Below, piece by piece: positions 62,874-64,000 of a DNA stretch of 64,000 nucleotides. Below the pieces are notes generated by a model. It was not told the origin of the DNA. It saw only the letters and a program-made list of their open reading frames with translations, and made no database searches. The stretch is taken from assembly GCF_030409415.1 (NCBI RefSeq), contig NZ_JAUFPW010000026.1, positions 1 through 64,000 of the forward strand, written 5' to 3'. A program made the position numbers and the translations under genes. Every line of letters begins with the position of its first letter. Within the stretch, counting starts at the first letter, position 1. This DNA comes from Pedobacter aquatilis (GTDB lineage: Bacteria > Bacteroidota > Bacteroidia > Sphingobacteriales > Sphingobacteriaceae).

Positions 62874-64000
62874 ATGAAAAAACTACTATTAAGTTTCTTT
62901 TTGTCCTTTTGCGTTATTTTTTCTGTTTTTGCACAAGACAGAACAATTAGCGGAAAGGTAACTTCTGGCACAGGTGAGCCTCTGCCTGGAGTAAGCGTGT
63001 ACGTTAAGGGAACACCATCTAACGGTACACAAACTAATGCATCTGGCGATTACAAATTAACTGTTGCCCAGAACGCAACTACACTCGTCTTTACCTTTGT
63101 CGGTTATAAAACCAAAGAACTTGCAATTAGAGGTGCAAGTGTAAATGCAAGCCTGGATGAAGATAATACAACCTTAACCGATGTGGTTGTGGTAGGTTAC
63201 GGAACGCAAATCAAGAAAGATTTGACTGGCTCTGTAGCGTCTGTAAAAGCTAAAGATTTAGAAAATTTGCCTGTAACAACCTTTGAACAAGCTTTGCAAG
63301 GTAAAGCTTCAGGTGTTTTAATTTCTGCACAAAATGGAAAGCTTGGGCAAGGTATAACTGTGAGGGTTAGGGGTGCGGCATCAGTTACAGCTGGTAGCGA
63401 ACCTTTATATGTTGTTGATGGTATTCCAATTACCTCTGGAGATTTTTCTGGAACTACGGCTCCGACAAGTGCTTTGGCAGATATTAATACTAATGATATC
63501 GAATCGATTGAGGTTTTAAAAGACGCTTCCGCATCAGCTATATATGGCGCTAGAGCATCAAACGGAGTTGTATTAATTACTACTAAACAAGGTAAAGTTG
63601 GTAAAACAAGCATCACTTTTAGTGCTTTAGGAGGTGTCAGCACACCTTCAAACCACAGAGATTTCATGGATGCACAACAATACGTACAGATTTTAAGAAG
63701 AGCTGGAGATGGAGCTGCAAACCAAGACTTTTTAAATGGAGATTATCCAACTTTAGCCGCAGCAAAAGCTGATTATGCAACAATAGTTGAAAATAGGCTT
63801 TTACGATATTCGGCTGGTAATACAGATTATCAAACATTCAAAGTAAATACAAATTGGGAAAGGGAAGCGTTTCAAAACGATCCAATTACTCAACAATATG
63901 ATTTGAACTTAACTGGCGGCAATGAAAAAACCAAATTCTACATTGGTGGCCAAGCAATGGATCAAGATGGTATTATTGTTGGCAATAGCTACAAGCGTTA
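62874..64000 (+). CDS. SusC/RagA-family TonB-linked porin, 5' part (cut by window end)
   Basis: The frame is open from ATG 62874 to the last base, giving 375 residues without a stop. The signal peptide MKKLLLSFFLSFCVIFSVFA is followed by a carboxypeptidase-like domain (RTISGKVTSGTGEPLPGV) and the SusC plug with LTDVVVVGYGTQ, VRVRGAASVTAGSEPLYVVDG and EVLKDASASAIYGARASNGVVLITT. The barrel and any SusD partner lie beyond the window. It is on the plus strand, so it starts another glycan or peptide uptake locus. Confidence 0.93.
   Translation, partial: MKKLLLSFFLSFCVIFSVFAQDRTISGKVTSGTGEPLPGVSVYVKGTPSNGTQTNASGDYKLTVAQNATTLVFTFVGYKTKELAIRGASVNASLDEDNTTLTDVVVVGYGTQIKKDLTGSVASVKAKDLENLPVTTFEQALQGKASGVLISAQNGKLGQGITVRVRGAASVTAGSEPLYVVDGIPITSGDFSGTTAPTSALADINTNDIESIEVLKDASASAIYGARASNGVVLITTKQGKVGKTSITFSALGGVSTPSNHRDFMDAQQYVQILRRAGDGAANQDFLNGDYPTLAAAKADYATIVENRLLRYSAGNTDYQTFKVNTNWEREAFQNDPITQQYDLNLTGGNEKTKFYIGGQAMDQDGIIVGNSYKR

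Noticed and set aside
63197..63667. Open frame of 156 codons on the minus strand
   Set aside because: It is antisense to the SusC-type gene starting at 62874, whose domains and signal peptide are clear. Residue composition of the minus frame is not protein-like.

Overview
The window reads as a chromosomal segment of a Bacteroidetes bacterium, most likely Pedobacter or a close relative in the Sphingobacteriaceae. The evidence is AT-rich DNA, three SusC/RagA-type porins with two SusD lipoproteins, a hybrid two-component regulator, leaders without Shine-Dalgarno sequences, and several promoters of the Bacteroidetes -7 type (TAnnTTTG). Genus is an inference from the look of the genes and repeats; there is no rRNA here.

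Layout. (1) 0.1-4.8 kb: a minus-strand lipid cassette (DUF1475 membrane protein, DUF1295 reductase-like protein, CFA-type methyltransferase, FAD amine oxidase) beside a fatty-acid desaturase. (2) 4.9-10.5 kb: mixed small genes (cupin, two hypotheticals, tRNA-Ala(GGC), a chloramphenicol-acetyltransferase-like gene, HAD phosphatase, Crp/Fnr regulator, beta carbonic anhydrase). (3) 10.7-12.4 kb: kduI-kduD for 5-keto-4-deoxyuronate from pectin or other uronate polymers. (4) 12.6-19.0 kb: housekeeping and envelope genes (M23 lipoprotein, YjbQ, BrkB/YihY, DUF3887 hydrolase, rpiA), with two copies of a structured element, each ending in a plus-strand terminator, that look like a small-RNA family. (5) 19.1-43.2 kb: a co-directional glycan locus of about 24 kb: LacI regulator, SusC, SusD, DUF4965 protein, GH92, ROK kinase, GH92, GH29, GH92, then DUF1080 protein, a propeller-cytochrome c dehydrogenase and a second type of TonB receptor. 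(6) 43.3-49.1 kb: lpxB, surE with a small membrane protein, and an M16 peptidase. (7) 49.4-62.4 kb: a second glycan locus: HTCS regulator, SusC, SusD, GH130, MFS transporter and a secreted 571-residue protein I do not recognise. (8) 62.5-64 kb: a CsbD-like protein and the start of a third SusC gene, cut by the window end.

How the genes may work together. The first glycan locus carries three GH92 alpha-mannosidases, a GH29 alpha-fucosidase and a sugar kinase; the second carries a GH130 enzyme that acts on beta-mannosides and an inner-membrane transporter. Side by side they fit removal of alpha-mannose and fucose, then beta-mannoside processing, as on N-glycans or yeast-type mannan; the substrate is inferred. 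Control differs. The LacI locus has three CG-centred palindromes (two before susC, one before the DUF4965 gene), with a terminator after susD that splits it into two transcripts. The HTCS locus has a 21-bp-spaced direct repeat just upstream of a -7 element before its susC.

Intergenic DNA carries several repeat types: a 27-nt motif, a nested hairpin element and low-complexity word repeats. I see no CRISPR array, complete insertion sequence or prophage.
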